Source of the DNA: Bin125 sp026705025
Lineage (GTDB): Bacteria > Chloroflexota > Dehalococcoidia > Bin125
Assembly: GCA_026705025.1 (NCBI GenBank)
Contig: JAPPBN010000010.1
Coordinates: 10,671-74,670, forward strand
Reading direction: 5' to 3'
Length of the DNA stretch: 64,000 nt
A program made the translations under genes and the position numbers. Below are positions 7,776 to 16,025 of the stretch, piece by piece. Each line of letters starts with the position of its first letter. The stretch's first letter is position 1. A model generated the notes under the pieces. It did not search any database, was not told where the DNA came from, and saw only the letters and a program-made list of their open reading frames with translations.

Positions 7776-9401
7776 ATGACTGAGCAGAACAGCGGACCAC
7801 GAGAAGCTACATGGCAGCCGGAGATCGAACAGATCGCATTGCGGCGGGATCTGGCCCGGGAAATGGGCGGCGCTGACCGGGTCCAGGAGCAGCATGACCG
7901 CGGCAATCTGACCGTCCGCGAGCGCATCGAACTACTCACCGATGACGGCTCGTTCAGGGAACGAGGCGTCTTGTCGGGCGCGGGCTACTACGACGAGTCG
8001 GGCGATCTGGTCGGATTCCATCCTTCGGCCACGGTCACAGGGACAGCGAGAATCGGCGGCCGGCCGGTTGCCGTCTCGGGCGGCGACTTCACCGCGCGGC
8101 CGCGCAGTGGCTCGGCTGCTGAGCGCGCTCATGGCGGCAAGGTTCGCATCCACAGTGGCGGCGACAAGTCAGGGCACATCGAGTCGCTGGCGATTGAGCT
8201 GAAGGTTCCAATGATCCGCCTGATCGACGGTTTCGGCGCCGATATTCGCGCAACCGCCGAAATGGGCCGCACCTACTTGCCGGAGCTCTATTGGCCCCAG
8301 CGCTGGGGCAAGCTGATGGCGGAGGTCCCGGTCGTCTCGGCGGCGCTGGGTTCCGTCGCCGGGCTGCCGGCGGCCGAGGTGCCGGCGTCGCACTTCTCGG
8401 TCATGGTGCGGGGGACGTCACAGGTGTTTGCCGGCGGACCGCCGCTGGTCGAGCGGTCGATGGGCGAGAAACTGACCAAGGAGGAACTGGGCGGTTACGA
8501 GGTCCACGCGCGCAGTAGCGGAGTCGTCGACAACGACGCCGCCGACGAGGCCGACGCAATCTCGCAGATCCAACAGTTCCTGTCGTACCTGCCGACCAAC
8601 GTGCATCAATTGCCCCCGGTGATCGACTGCGACGACCCGGTTGACCGTCGAGACGACCGGTTGGCCTCCGTGGTTCCGAAGCACCGCAATCGCGGTTACA
8701 ACGTGCGACGGATGCTGGAGATGGTCGTCGACCAAGGTTCGTTCTTCGAGATCGGGCGCTACTTCGGGCGTTCGCAGGTGACGGGATTGGCGCGAATCAG
8801 CGGTATGCCGATCGGGGTGCTGGCCAACGATCCCATGCACTACGGCGGCGCGATGGGCGCCAAGGAAGCGCGCAAGTTCGAGAAGTTCGTCGACCTCTGC
8901 GACGTCTTCCATCTCCCCATCGTCAACTTCGCCGATCAGCCCGGCTTTCTGATCGGCCGTCCGGGAGAAGGAGCCGGTACCTTGCGCGCCGGCGTCAAGG
9001 CAGCGGCGGCGATCAACGACTCGCAGGTGCCCTGGGCGACGGTTGTGGTCCGCCGCCTCTACGGCGTCGCCGGCGGCGCGCACCAGGACTTCAGCCGGTT
9101 CTGCTTCCGCTTCGCCTGGCCCTCGGGCGAGTGGGGATCGCTGCCGATCGAGGGCGGCGTCGCGGCGGCATACCGCCGTGAGATCGAGGCCGCCGAAGAC
9201 CCGATCGCGCATCGAACCGCGATCGAGGACCGGCTGATCGCGCTGCGCGATCCGTTCGCTGCGGCGGAGGCCTTCGCAGTCGAGGACATCGTCGATCCGA
9301 GAGAAACCCGTCCCATGCTCGCCGAGTGGCTCGCAATGGCCTACGAGACGGAACTCCCCAGCCAGCTGGGCCTCAGGGTCAGATACGGGATGCGTCCGTA
9401 G
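7776..9401 (+). CDS. Acyl-CoA carboxylase carboxyltransferase (beta) subunit
   Basis: The 541-residue protein contains two crotonase-like carboxyltransferase domains (N-terminal about 40-270, C-terminal about 300-530). It has the RERIELL-x-D-x-GSF entry motif and the C-terminal oxyanion segments VNFADQPGFLIG and RRLYGVAGGAHQ. It belongs with propionyl/methylcrotonyl-type enzymes that transfer CO2 from carboxybiotin to an acyl-CoA. No biotin carboxylase or carrier gene is nearby. ATG 7776 follows GGAG by seven bases. The N-terminal domain diverges from the other copy at 35482-37044, so the two likely use different acyl-CoAs. Confidence 0.9.
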   Translation: MTEQNSGPREATWQPEIEQIALRRDLAREMGGADRVQEQHDRGNLTVRERIELLTDDGSFRERGVLSGAGYYDESGDLVGFHPSATVTGTARIGGRPVAVSGGDFTARPRSGSAAERAHGGKVRIHSGGDKSGHIESLAIELKVPMIRLIDGFGADIRATAEMGRTYLPELYWPQRWGKLMAEVPVVSAALGSVAGLPAAEVPASHFSVMVRGTSQVFAGGPPLVERSMGEKLTKEELGGYEVHARSSGVVDNDAADEADAISQIQQFLSYLPTNVHQLPPVIDCDDPVDRRDDRLASVVPKHRNRGYNVRRMLEMVVDQGSFFEIGRYFGRSQVTGLARISGMPIGVLANDPMHYGGAMGAKEARKFEKFVDLCDVFHLPIVNFADQPGFLIGRPGEGAGTLRAGVKAAAAINDSQVPWATVVVRRLYGVAGGAHQDFSRFCFRFAWPSGEWGSLPIEGGVAAAYRREIEAAEDPIAHRTAIEDRLIALRDPFAAAEAFAVEDIVDPRETRPMLAEWLAMAYETELPSQLGLRVRYGMRP

Positions 9402-9407
9402 GAATGG

Positions 9408-9866
9408 TTACTCCTCATCGGGCCGAATCAGGGTGACGGTTTCCTTGGAGTAACTGAGTTCAAAGTCGCCGGGTCGAGTGGCGTCACGGCAGAATAGCGA
9501 CGGTTCATTCCAGTTTCCTGCTGGCTCAGGATCGGCAACCCACAACTGGGCTCCGATCGTTAGTGGCGACTGCGCATCATCTTCAAGTATCAACGATGCG
9601 CTGATTGGCAAGATGCGAAATGCACTGGCGCCAAGGCCATCCAAGCGGACAGATTGCTCTCCGTGTTCGAAGTCGAGGGCGAACAGTTGGTCTCCTAAGA
9701 GCCGTTCGGCATCGACGGGCATAAGAATCGACGTATCGGACCCTGAGTCGATGAGAAAGTCGAATCGCTCCGTCTGCCCATCAATCCTCACCGTCACTTC
9801 GACAAATGGTGCGAGATCCCCGACGGTTGCCGAAACATTGGCGAGCCAACCGTGAACAACCTTCAC
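9408..9866 (-). CDS. Retropepsin-like aspartic protease (module 1)
   Basis: The 152-residue protein has the single-copy aspartyl protease signature FLIDSGSDTSIL near residue 40, typical of clan AA retropepsin-like proteins that work as homodimers. The GTG at 9866 is chosen as start because it forms a GTGA overlap with the stop of the upstream gene, and because the second module at 34654-35450 has exactly the same arrangement. A longer in-frame reading to 10085 would only repeat the upstream gene in another frame. The second conserved block, usually hydrophobic-G-R-D, reads FCRDATRPGD here, so this copy is divergent. No signal peptide is visible. Confidence 0.72.
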   Translation of the reverse strand: MKVVHGWLANVSATVGDLAPFVEVTVRIDGQTERFDFLIDSGSDTSILMPVDAERLLGDQLFALDFEHGEQSVRLDGLGASAFRILPISASLILEDDAQSPLTIGAQLWVADPEPAGNWNEPSLFCRDATRPGDFELSYSKETVTLIRPDEE

Positions 9867-10177
9867 GAATGGGGAAGACGACGAGCTGAAGGCACAGTGC
9901 GAGTACCAGCTGGCTTCGGAGGTGGCCATGTGAACGCGCCAGATCTGGTCAGCCCCTGCAGTCCGTTCAAGTGATCGAAGTGCGCTCGTACATTGTCGAA
10001 CCCCGCGACACTGCGGCCTTCGTTGAAGATGGTGATCCAATGGCTCGGATACCGCTGACGAATCTCCTGCCAATCGCGTTGCCATCGTTCGCGATTGAGC
10101 CGCCCTTCGGCGAAGATTTCACGCGTAGTCGGTTCGTCGCCCTGCTCGGCATCCCTCGATTTCGAATCGGTCGTCAT
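9863..10177 (-). CDS. Small DUF5678-like protein coupled to retropepsin (module 1)
   Basis: The 104-residue protein starts at ATG 10177 after a strong GGGAGGAAG site. Residues 31-65 carry the recognisable core: a charged helix, then ELx-type RYPSHWITIFNEGRSV (two short strands as in DUF5678) and a following helix. The same core occurs in the protein at 35124-35450. The C-terminal 25 residues (Pro/Arg-rich) are unlike the second copy. Stop and the protease GTG start overlap as GTGA, implying translational coupling. Function unknown. Confidence 0.6.
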   Translation of the reverse strand: MTTDSKSRDAEQGDEPTTREIFAEGRLNRERWQRDWQEIRQRYPSHWITIFNEGRSVAGFDNVRAHFDHLNGLQGLTRSGAFTWPPPKPAGTRTVPSARRLPHS

Positions 10178-10281
10178 CGACTTCCTCCCAACTGCCATTC
10201 TACCGAGGCCTGGCAGGCGTCTGGCACGGTGAATCCGCTATCTTTGACGCGCAAACCAGAGCGTTGGTGAAGGGAACGATC

Positions 10282-12144
10282 ATGGCACTTGGCGGATTTG
10301 CAAATCATGTGGCGCGGGTCGATCTGACCGACCGCAGCGTGAGCTACGAAGGAATCAACGAAGACGACGCCCGCAAGTACATCGGCGCTCGTGGACTGGG
10401 CGTCAAGTACCTGCTCGATAACGGCCCAGAAACCGACCCGATGTCGGCCGACAACATGTTGGCCCTCGTCAACGGACCGATGACCGGCACCGAAGTGACG
10501 ATGTCTGGACGCCTGGCGTTCGTGACCAAGTCGCCGCTGACCGGCACCGTGACCGACTCGCACATGGGCGGATGGTCCGCGGCGCGCCTGCGCTGGGCCG
10601 GCTTCGACGCGATCCTGATCACAGGTAAGGCCGACTCGCCGGTCTACCTGGCGGTCGAGAACGGCGAGGTCGAGATCAAGGACGCCTCAGAAATCTGGGG
10701 CAAGGGCATCCATGACACCGTCGCGCATTTCGGCTCCGACAGCGGCAACAAGACCGACGTGTCGGTCATGTCGATCGGTCAGGCCGGCGAGAATGGCGTG
10801 CTGTTCGCCTCGTTCCTCAACGAGGACGACCGCGCAGCCGGGCGCGGCGGTACCGGCGCCGTGGCGGGGATGAAGAACCTCAAATGCGTGGTCGTGCGCG
10901 GCACTCGAGACGGCCGCTGGCGGCCGGAGCAGGGCGAGGCGCGGCAGAAGTTCCGCGAGGCGCAGGGACAGCACCTCAAACTGATCATGGAGTCACCAGT
11001 CACGGCGCCGTCTTCCGTCAATGACGACGGCACGCTCAAGGACGGTTCAGGAGCGCTCTCGGCGTTTGGCACCAACGTCTTGATGAACGCGGTCAACTCG
11101 ATCGGTGGATTGGGCACCAAGAATTCACAGCTCACGCAGACCACCCCGGAAGCGGCAGACGCCGTCTCGGGCGAAACGATGCGCAACGAGTACCTGACGG
11201 CCGAGCCGACCTGTCACGCCTGCCCGGTCGCCTGCAAGAAGGAAGTCGAAATCACCGAGGGTCCGCACGCCGGCCTCAAGATGGAATCGTTCGAGTACGA
11301 GCCGGCCTGGTCGCTGGGCGCCAACTGCGGCAATGACGACCCGGCCGTGATCGCCAAGGTCATCGACCAGTGCAACGACTACGGCATGGACGCGATCGAG
11401 ATTGGCAACGTCATCTCGATGTACATGGAGGCCTCGGAGCGCGGCTATGTTGATACGCCGCTCGACTGGGGCGACGGAGCGGGCATGGTTCGCGTGACCG
11501 AAGAAATGGCAACGGGTTCGTCGTCGATCGGACAGACGCTCGGTCAAGGCACGGCCAAGGCCGCAGCCGCGTGGGGCCACTCCGAGATCTCGATGACGGT
11601 CAAGGGTCAGGCGGTGCCGGCCTACGACCCGCGAGGGATCAAGGGCGAGGGCCTGGGCTACGCCACTTCGAACCGAGGCGCCTGCCACCTGCGCGGCTAC
11701 ACGCCGGCCTCCGAGTTGCTCGGCATCCCGGTCAAGACCGACCCGCTCGACTGGGACGGCAAGGGTCCGCTGCTCAAGATCTTCCAGGACCTGCACGCCT
11801 TCTCCGACTCGCTCGACCTCTGCAAGTTCTCGGCCTTCGCCGTCGGTGCGCCCGAGTACGCCGCGCTCTACGAGAACGTGGTCGGCCTGCCGATGTCCGA
11901 GGAGGACGTCATGGTCGCCGGCGAGCGGATCTACAACCTCGAGCGCCACTTCAACAACCTGGCCGGGTTCGACGGCAGCGATGACTCACTGCCCGAGCGC
12001 TTCCTGACCGAACCGGCGAGCGGTCCGGCAGAAGGCCACATCTGTGAACTCGACCAGATGAAGGAGCAGTACTACGAGGCCCGCGGCTGGGACGACGGCG
12101 TCGTCGGCGAAGCCAAGCTGCGCGAGCTTGAGATCATCTCGTAA
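10282..12144 (+). CDS. Tungsten-dependent aldehyde:ferredoxin oxidoreductase
   Basis: The 620-residue protein is a full-length AOR-family enzyme. The N-terminal domain begins GGFANHVARVDL and contains the pterin-contacting ARGLG and GRLAFVTKSPLTG segments. The [4Fe-4S] ligands are C311, C314 and C318 (CHACPVAC) plus a fourth cysteine near 513 in LDLCKFSAF. Such enzymes oxidise aldehydes to acids, or reduce acids in reverse, with ferredoxin. The ATG at 10282 has AAGGGA six bases ahead. A MoaD-like gene follows, the usual genomic partner. Its presence in an organism with many oxygenases suggests either microaerobic niches or an oxygen-tolerant variant. Confidence 0.95.
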   Translation: MALGGFANHVARVDLTDRSVSYEGINEDDARKYIGARGLGVKYLLDNGPETDPMSADNMLALVNGPMTGTEVTMSGRLAFVTKSPLTGTVTDSHMGGWSAARLRWAGFDAILITGKADSPVYLAVENGEVEIKDASEIWGKGIHDTVAHFGSDSGNKTDVSVMSIGQAGENGVLFASFLNEDDRAAGRGGTGAVAGMKNLKCVVVRGTRDGRWRPEQGEARQKFREAQGQHLKLIMESPVTAPSSVNDDGTLKDGSGALSAFGTNVLMNAVNSIGGLGTKNSQLTQTTPEAADAVSGETMRNEYLTAEPTCHACPVACKKEVEITEGPHAGLKMESFEYEPAWSLGANCGNDDPAVIAKVIDQCNDYGMDAIEIGNVISMYMEASERGYVDTPLDWGDGAGMVRVTEEMATGSSSIGQTLGQGTAKAAAAWGHSEISMTVKGQAVPAYDPRGIKGEGLGYATSNRGACHLRGYTPASELLGIPVKTDPLDWDGKGPLLKIFQDLHAFSDSLDLCKFSAFAVGAPEYAALYENVVGLPMSEEDVMVAGERIYNLERHFNNLAGFDGSDDSLPERFLTEPASGPAEGHICELDQMKEQYYEARGWDDGVVGEAKLRELEIIS

Positions 12145-12160
12145 GCTCCGGTCCTGAACT

Positions 12161-12192
12161 CCCTCTCCCCGTGGGAGAGGGCCGGGGTGAGG
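12161..12192. repeat. REP-like palindrome, copy 1 (GGGAGAGGG family)
   Basis: Nine-base arms CCCTCTCCC and GGGAGAGGG with a three-base loop, then a GGGGTGAGG tail. The same unit recurs at 28921, 43648, 43691, 58026, 58084, 59088 and 59144. Here it sits between the aldehyde oxidoreductase and the MoaD-like gene, where it could act as an mRNA hairpin. Confidence 0.8.
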
Positions 12193-12207
12193 GGCCGCGA
12201 GGAGACG

Positions 12208-12483
12208 ATGCAAATCCGCTTCTACGCCACGCTGCGGCCGCTCGTTGGCGGTCGCAGCGTTGATCTGTCCGACCCGCCTGGCACGGTCAGCGGCATCCTC
12301 GAACGTCTCGCCTGCGAGTACGAAGGCCTGCACGATCAGCTCTTCGACGAAGATGGCACGGTCCGTCGCTTCGTCGCCATCATGGTCGATGGCCGCGACA
12401 TCCGACACATCGACGGCCTCGAAAGCCGCGTCAGCCCGGAGAGCGAACTGGACATCTTCCCGCCGGTAGCCGGGGGAGTCTGA
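12208..12483 (+). CDS. MoaD/ThiS-family ubiquitin-like protein
   Basis: The 91-residue beta-grasp protein starts MQIRFYATLRPLVGG and ends PPVAGGV. It is expected to supply sulfur or act in pterin cofactor assembly for the oxidoreductase encoded 63 bases upstream. GAGGAG lies just ahead of ATG 12208; the in-frame GTG further upstream lies inside the repeat and is unlikely. The di-glycine normally forms the free C terminus that is adenylated; here a valine follows it. Confidence 0.88.
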   Translation: MQIRFYATLRPLVGGRSVDLSDPPGTVSGILERLACEYEGLHDQLFDEDGTVRRFVAIMVDGRDIRHIDGLESRVSPESELDIFPPVAGGV

Positions 12484-12516
12484 CACACGTCCACGCGCCA
12501 ACGTCGCGTCGTCCTC

Positions 12517-12687
12517 ATGCGCCTGCCGGTGATCCCCGGCATCACTGCCGCAGCCACATCCGCAGTTGCCGTAGCGCTTGTCTGGGGGCTCTTCTCTCGA
12601 GAGACGTTGGTCTCTTCTGAGTTGCGAGACGACGCCGTTGAATACCCAACCCTCGACGAAATCGCGTTGCTGACGGGAGACCGTTAG
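12517..12687 (+). CDS. Small single-span membrane protein (56 aa), unknown
   Basis: Reading from ATG 12517 gives 56 residues with a hydrophobic segment at about residues 7-26 and an acidic tail ending at TAG 12685. There is no good ribosome site, so it may be a leaderless or coupled gene, or not a gene. It is placed in the same strand and spacing as two further small membrane proteins that follow. Confidence 0.4.
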   Translation: MRLPVIPGITAAATSAVAVALVWGLFSRETLVSSELRDDAVEYPTLDEIALLTGDR

Positions 12688-12714
12688 ATAACTCACCGCG
12701 TATACGCTCCAGGA

Positions 12715-13098
12715 ATGCGTCTGCTTCGATACGACCTCCCGCGTCAGACGCTGATCGCATTTCTGGCAGCCGTGGCAGTGACGGCGGCGATCGGCTGGCT
12801 GATATCCGTTCTGGACCAGGTGACGCCGGAAGAGATCGCGAAGTCGGAGGTCCGCGGCGCGAGAGAGGGGCGGGTTGACGGTTACGAGGCGGCGTTCGAG
12901 CGAGGTCGCCTCGACGGCGCCGGGCGCGCCGCGCTTGTACTGGATGAGTTGTTGAGATCGGATGATTCCGTAGAGGGGTATCGCACCGCATATGATTTCG
13001 CCTGGAATGAAGCCATCGATACAGCTTTGGAACGAGCCAAGCGCGACAAGCTGGAGGTGAACTCGGCCTTCGACGCCTGGGAAGCGCTCAGGCGATGA
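12715..13098 (+). CDS. Membrane-anchored hypothetical protein A
   Basis: The 127-residue protein has one N-terminal membrane span (about residues 13-32) and an outside or cytoplasmic helical region with regularly spaced glycines (GAREGRVDGYEAAFERGRLDG), which looks like one long amphipathic helix. It overlaps the next gene by four bases (ATGA). The two proteins share this build: basic N terminus, one span, then Gly/Ala-rich helix and a Trp-Asn-x-Ala helix. I do not recognise the family. Confidence 0.7.
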   Translation: MRLLRYDLPRQTLIAFLAAVAVTAAIGWLISVLDQVTPEEIAKSEVRGAREGRVDGYEAAFERGRLDGAGRAALVLDELLRSDDSVEGYRTAYDFAWNEAIDTALERAKRDKLEVNSAFDAWEALRR

Positions 13099-13553
13099 GC
13101 GAGCGACCACGCCGCCTCGAGGGCTGGGGCACCGAAGACCGGGAACGTTCCTGGTGGCGACGAGGCTACGACCCCATCGGCCGTCACACTATGGTGGCAG
13201 CGGTTCTGGGCGTTCTCATTGCGGCGCTGGTCGGCGCAACGGCGGATCCATTCAACCTTCGCACCGCAGACGACCTTCGCCGTGCGGAAGCATTGGCCTA
13301 CGAAATCGCCTTTGCCGACGTTCACGACGCAGGGTATGCGGCGGGCGTTCCGTACGGCGAGGTCGAATACCTCGGAGAGGAAATCGTCGGCGAGGGAGCG
13401 GGCGAGGACAGCCTGTACGCCCAACAATTCCGTGTTGGCTGGACTGAGGGCTGGAACGCGGCGCTGGAGGCACTGCGAGCAGCCGCCGTCGCCGAGGGGC
13501 TGCCGCCGGAATACACGGAGTTTCGAGTCCTGGATTCGTTGCCGGCCCGTTGA
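13095..13553 (+). CDS. Membrane-anchored hypothetical protein B
   Basis: The 152-residue protein begins with a basic, Trp-rich stretch, has one span at about residues 32-48, then a mostly helical acidic domain (RRAEALAYEIAFADVHDAGYAAGV and FRVGWTEGWNAALEALRAA). Its last helix resembles the corresponding one in protein A, suggesting distant duplication. The four-base overlap with protein A implies coupled synthesis and probably a shared complex. Function unknown. Confidence 0.7.
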   Translation: MSERPRRLEGWGTEDRERSWWRRGYDPIGRHTMVAAVLGVLIAALVGATADPFNLRTADDLRRAEALAYEIAFADVHDAGYAAGVPYGEVEYLGEEIVGEGAGEDSLYAQQFRVGWTEGWNAALEALRAAAVAEGLPPEYTEFRVLDSLPAR

Positions 13554-13618
13554 ACTCAGTTGACACTCTCATTTCGCATCAGTGAAGACAGCCGACGCAC
13601 TCGCGGCATACTGGACTC

Positions 13619-15091
13619 ATGACGCGGATCCTGATTCTCGGTGCGAGCGGCTACGTCGGCGGTCATCTGGCGCCCAGGCTGGCGTCCGAGGGCTACGAGG
13701 TCAGAGCCGCCGCGCGGCGGATCGAAGCGCTCCGCGCTCGAGGTTGGGGCAATATCGAGTGTGTGCACGCCGACGCCCTTGATTCCGATTCCCTGCGTGA
13801 AGTCCTCGAGGGAGTCGATGTCGCCTACTACCTGGTCCACTCAATGGCCTCGGGCAGCAAGTTCTCTGAACTGGACCGGCGTGCGGCGGCCAACTTTCGT
13901 GATGCGGCCGCCGACGTGAGACTGGCGCGGATCATCTATCTGGGAGGCATTCAGCCGACCGACGGCGCTTCCCCGCACCTGGCGTCGCGCATGGAGACTG
14001 GAGAAGTGTTGCGCGCCGGTCCCGTACCCGTCACCGAACTGCGGGCCGGAATAGTCGTCGGGCCGGGCTCGGCTGCGTTCGAGGTGATTCGAGACCTCAT
14101 CTACCACCTGCCGCTGATGCTGGCGCCGCGCTGGGTCAGCTCGCGCAGTCAGCCGATCGGCCTGGAAGACCTGCTCGACTATCTGGTTGGTCTCTTGCGT
14201 CTCGACGACGATGGCGAACACCACGTGTACGACGCTGTCGGACCCGAGACTCTGAGCTACGGCGACCTGCTGCGCCAGTTCGGACAGGTCGTGGGTCGAA
14301 CAGTTCGGATTGTGCCCCTTCCGGTGCTGACCCCGAGGCTATCGTCGTACTGGCTCGATCTCGTCACCGCGGTACCGGCGAGTATCGCCCGTCCGTTGAT
14401 CGACGGCCTCAAACACGATCTGATCTCGGAACGTGCCAACGAGCTCCAGGATCTGATTCCAATCCGCCAACGCTCCTATCGGGATGCAGTCAGACAGGCG
14501 ATGGCTGAAGAGGAGTCAGCGGCGCTCACGGTTCGCTGGACCGAGGGTGGATTCCGCTATCGCCGCCAGCGCCATGATGTGTCCTGGTACGACAAATCAG
14601 TCCGAGTATCCGTACGCAGCGAGCGCCAGGCCGAGGAAGTTTGGCGCGACATCAGCTCGATCGGCGCCGATCGAGGCTGGTACCTCGCGACCTGGATCTG
14701 GAAGCTGCGTGGGCTGATCGATCGCGCCATCGGCGGCGTCGGCATGCGACGCGGCCGCCGGCACCCGACCGACCTGCGAGTAGACGATCCGCTCGACTTC
14801 TGGCGCGTCGCCGCCGTCGAGCCAGGTAGCAGCCTGACCCTGGTCGCCGAGATGAAGCTGCCCGGATCCGCGGTGCTTGAGCTGTCGGTCGAAGCTGAAG
14901 ACGCCGGCTCCGTCGCAACCCTTCAGGCCCACTTTCATCCCGCAGGCGTGGCGGGGTTGCTCTACTGGTACGGCCTGTGGCCGATCCACATGGTGATGTT
15001 CCGACGCCTGGCCGAGGTATTGGCGACCGGCCCTACGCGCCCCGCAGGCGAGGATCGAGCACGTCGCGCAGCGCGTCGCCAAGCAGATTGA
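13619..15091 (+). CDS. NAD(P)-binding atypical SDR fused to DUF2867
   Basis: The 490-residue protein has an N-terminal NmrA/atypical-SDR Rossmann domain (GASGYVGGHL at residues 8-17, the YYLVHSM active-site-like segment and LGGIQP) up to about residue 300. It is followed by a DUF2867 domain (WRDISSIGADRGWY onward). This two-domain build is known from a conserved bacterial family of unknown substrate; the second half may bind a lipid-like ligand. Its 3' end overlaps the convergent permease gene by 59 bases, so the last ~20 basic residues are read antisense to that gene's end. Confidence 0.85.
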   Translation: MTRILILGASGYVGGHLAPRLASEGYEVRAAARRIEALRARGWGNIECVHADALDSDSLREVLEGVDVAYYLVHSMASGSKFSELDRRAAANFRDAAADVRLARIIYLGGIQPTDGASPHLASRMETGEVLRAGPVPVTELRAGIVVGPGSAAFEVIRDLIYHLPLMLAPRWVSSRSQPIGLEDLLDYLVGLLRLDDDGEHHVYDAVGPETLSYGDLLRQFGQVVGRTVRIVPLPVLTPRLSSYWLDLVTAVPASIARPLIDGLKHDLISERANELQDLIPIRQRSYRDAVRQAMAEEESAALTVRWTEGGFRYRRQRHDVSWYDKSVRVSVRSERQAEEVWRDISSIGADRGWYLATWIWKLRGLIDRAIGGVGMRRGRRHPTDLRVDDPLDFWRVAAVEPGSSLTLVAEMKLPGSAVLELSVEAEDAGSVATLQAHFHPAGVAGLLYWYGLWPIHMVMFRRLAEVLATGPTRPAGEDRARRAARRQAD

Positions 15092-16013
15092 ATCCCAGCA
15101 CGATCATCATGATCGCGCCGCCGGCGAACACCGTCTGCCACGGATGCAGGTCGAGCGAGCCACGCCCGGCCTGGACCATCTGACCCCAGCTGGGAATGCC
15201 CTGCGGCCCCGCGCCGAGGAAGGAGATCGAGGCCTCGGCCAGGATGTAGGCCCCAATGCCGATGCTGAATGCAATGATCAGCACCGCGACGCAGTTGGGC
15301 AACACGTGACGAATCATGATCCGCAGATCGCTCGCGCCGACCACGCGCGCGGCCAGCACGAACTCGCTCTCACGCACCTGGAGCACCGCCGACCGAATCA
15401 GCCGCGTTGTAATCGCCAGGCCGGCAACTCCGAGCCATAAGACCACATTCAGAACGGAACGCTCCGTGATCTGGGTGAACACGAGCACCAGCACCAGGAA
15501 CGGAATCGCCTGCAACATGTCGACAATCCGCTGGATGAGCAGGTCAACGATCCCCGCGTAGTAGGCCGAGATCATCCCGATGATCAATCCGCCAACCACG
15601 GCGATCACCGACGCCCCCAGTCCCACAATCAGACTCAGCCGTGAGCCGTGAATCACCTGTGACCAGATGTCGCGGCCGAACTTGTCCGTCCCGAACCAGT
15701 GACCGCCGCCCGGCTCTTCAAATTGCGAGACCAGGACCGGCGAACCGATATCCGGGTTGCGGGCCAGTTCCAGGGTGGATGGATTGGCCTTGTAGTCGGG
15801 ATTGGGTGTCTCGAAGATCTGGTCCGGATCGTGCCGCTCAATCACCGACGCCAATACGGCCACGAGGATGAATACAACCACAAGAATCAGGCCGGATCCC
15901 CCCAACGGCTTGGTCCGCAGGAATCGACCGAGTGAACGCGATGCGCCGCTGACCCGGTCAAGAACCGTGGGATCGCGAAGCGGGACGACAGTGGGGTCAA
16001 CAATCTGACTCAT
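15033..16013 (-). CDS. Peptide/nickel-type ABC transporter permease (DppC-like)
   Basis: The 326-residue protein has an N-terminal span with an extended periplasmic loop and the BPD_transp_1 core with the permease EAA-type loop (ASDLRIMIRHVLPNC region). The N-terminal OppC_N segment (LGRFLRTKPLGGSGL) marks it as the C-type permease. It is the last gene of the operon binding protein, DppB, DppC, with 12 bases between permease genes. No ATP-binding subunits are encoded here. Confidence 0.92.
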   Translation of the reverse strand: MSQIVDPTVVPLRDPTVLDRVSGASRSLGRFLRTKPLGGSGLILVVVFILVAVLASVIERHDPDQIFETPNPDYKANPSTLELARNPDIGSPVLVSQFEEPGGGHWFGTDKFGRDIWSQVIHGSRLSLIVGLGASVIAVVGGLIIGMISAYYAGIVDLLIQRIVDMLQAIPFLVLVLVFTQITERSVLNVVLWLGVAGLAITTRLIRSAVLQVRESEFVLAARVVGASDLRIMIRHVLPNCVAVLIIAFSIGIGAYILAEASISFLGAGPQGIPSWGQMVQAGRGSLDLHPWQTVFAGGAIMMIVLGFNLLGDALRDVLDPRLRGA

Positions 16014-16025
16014 GAGCGTCCTTCC

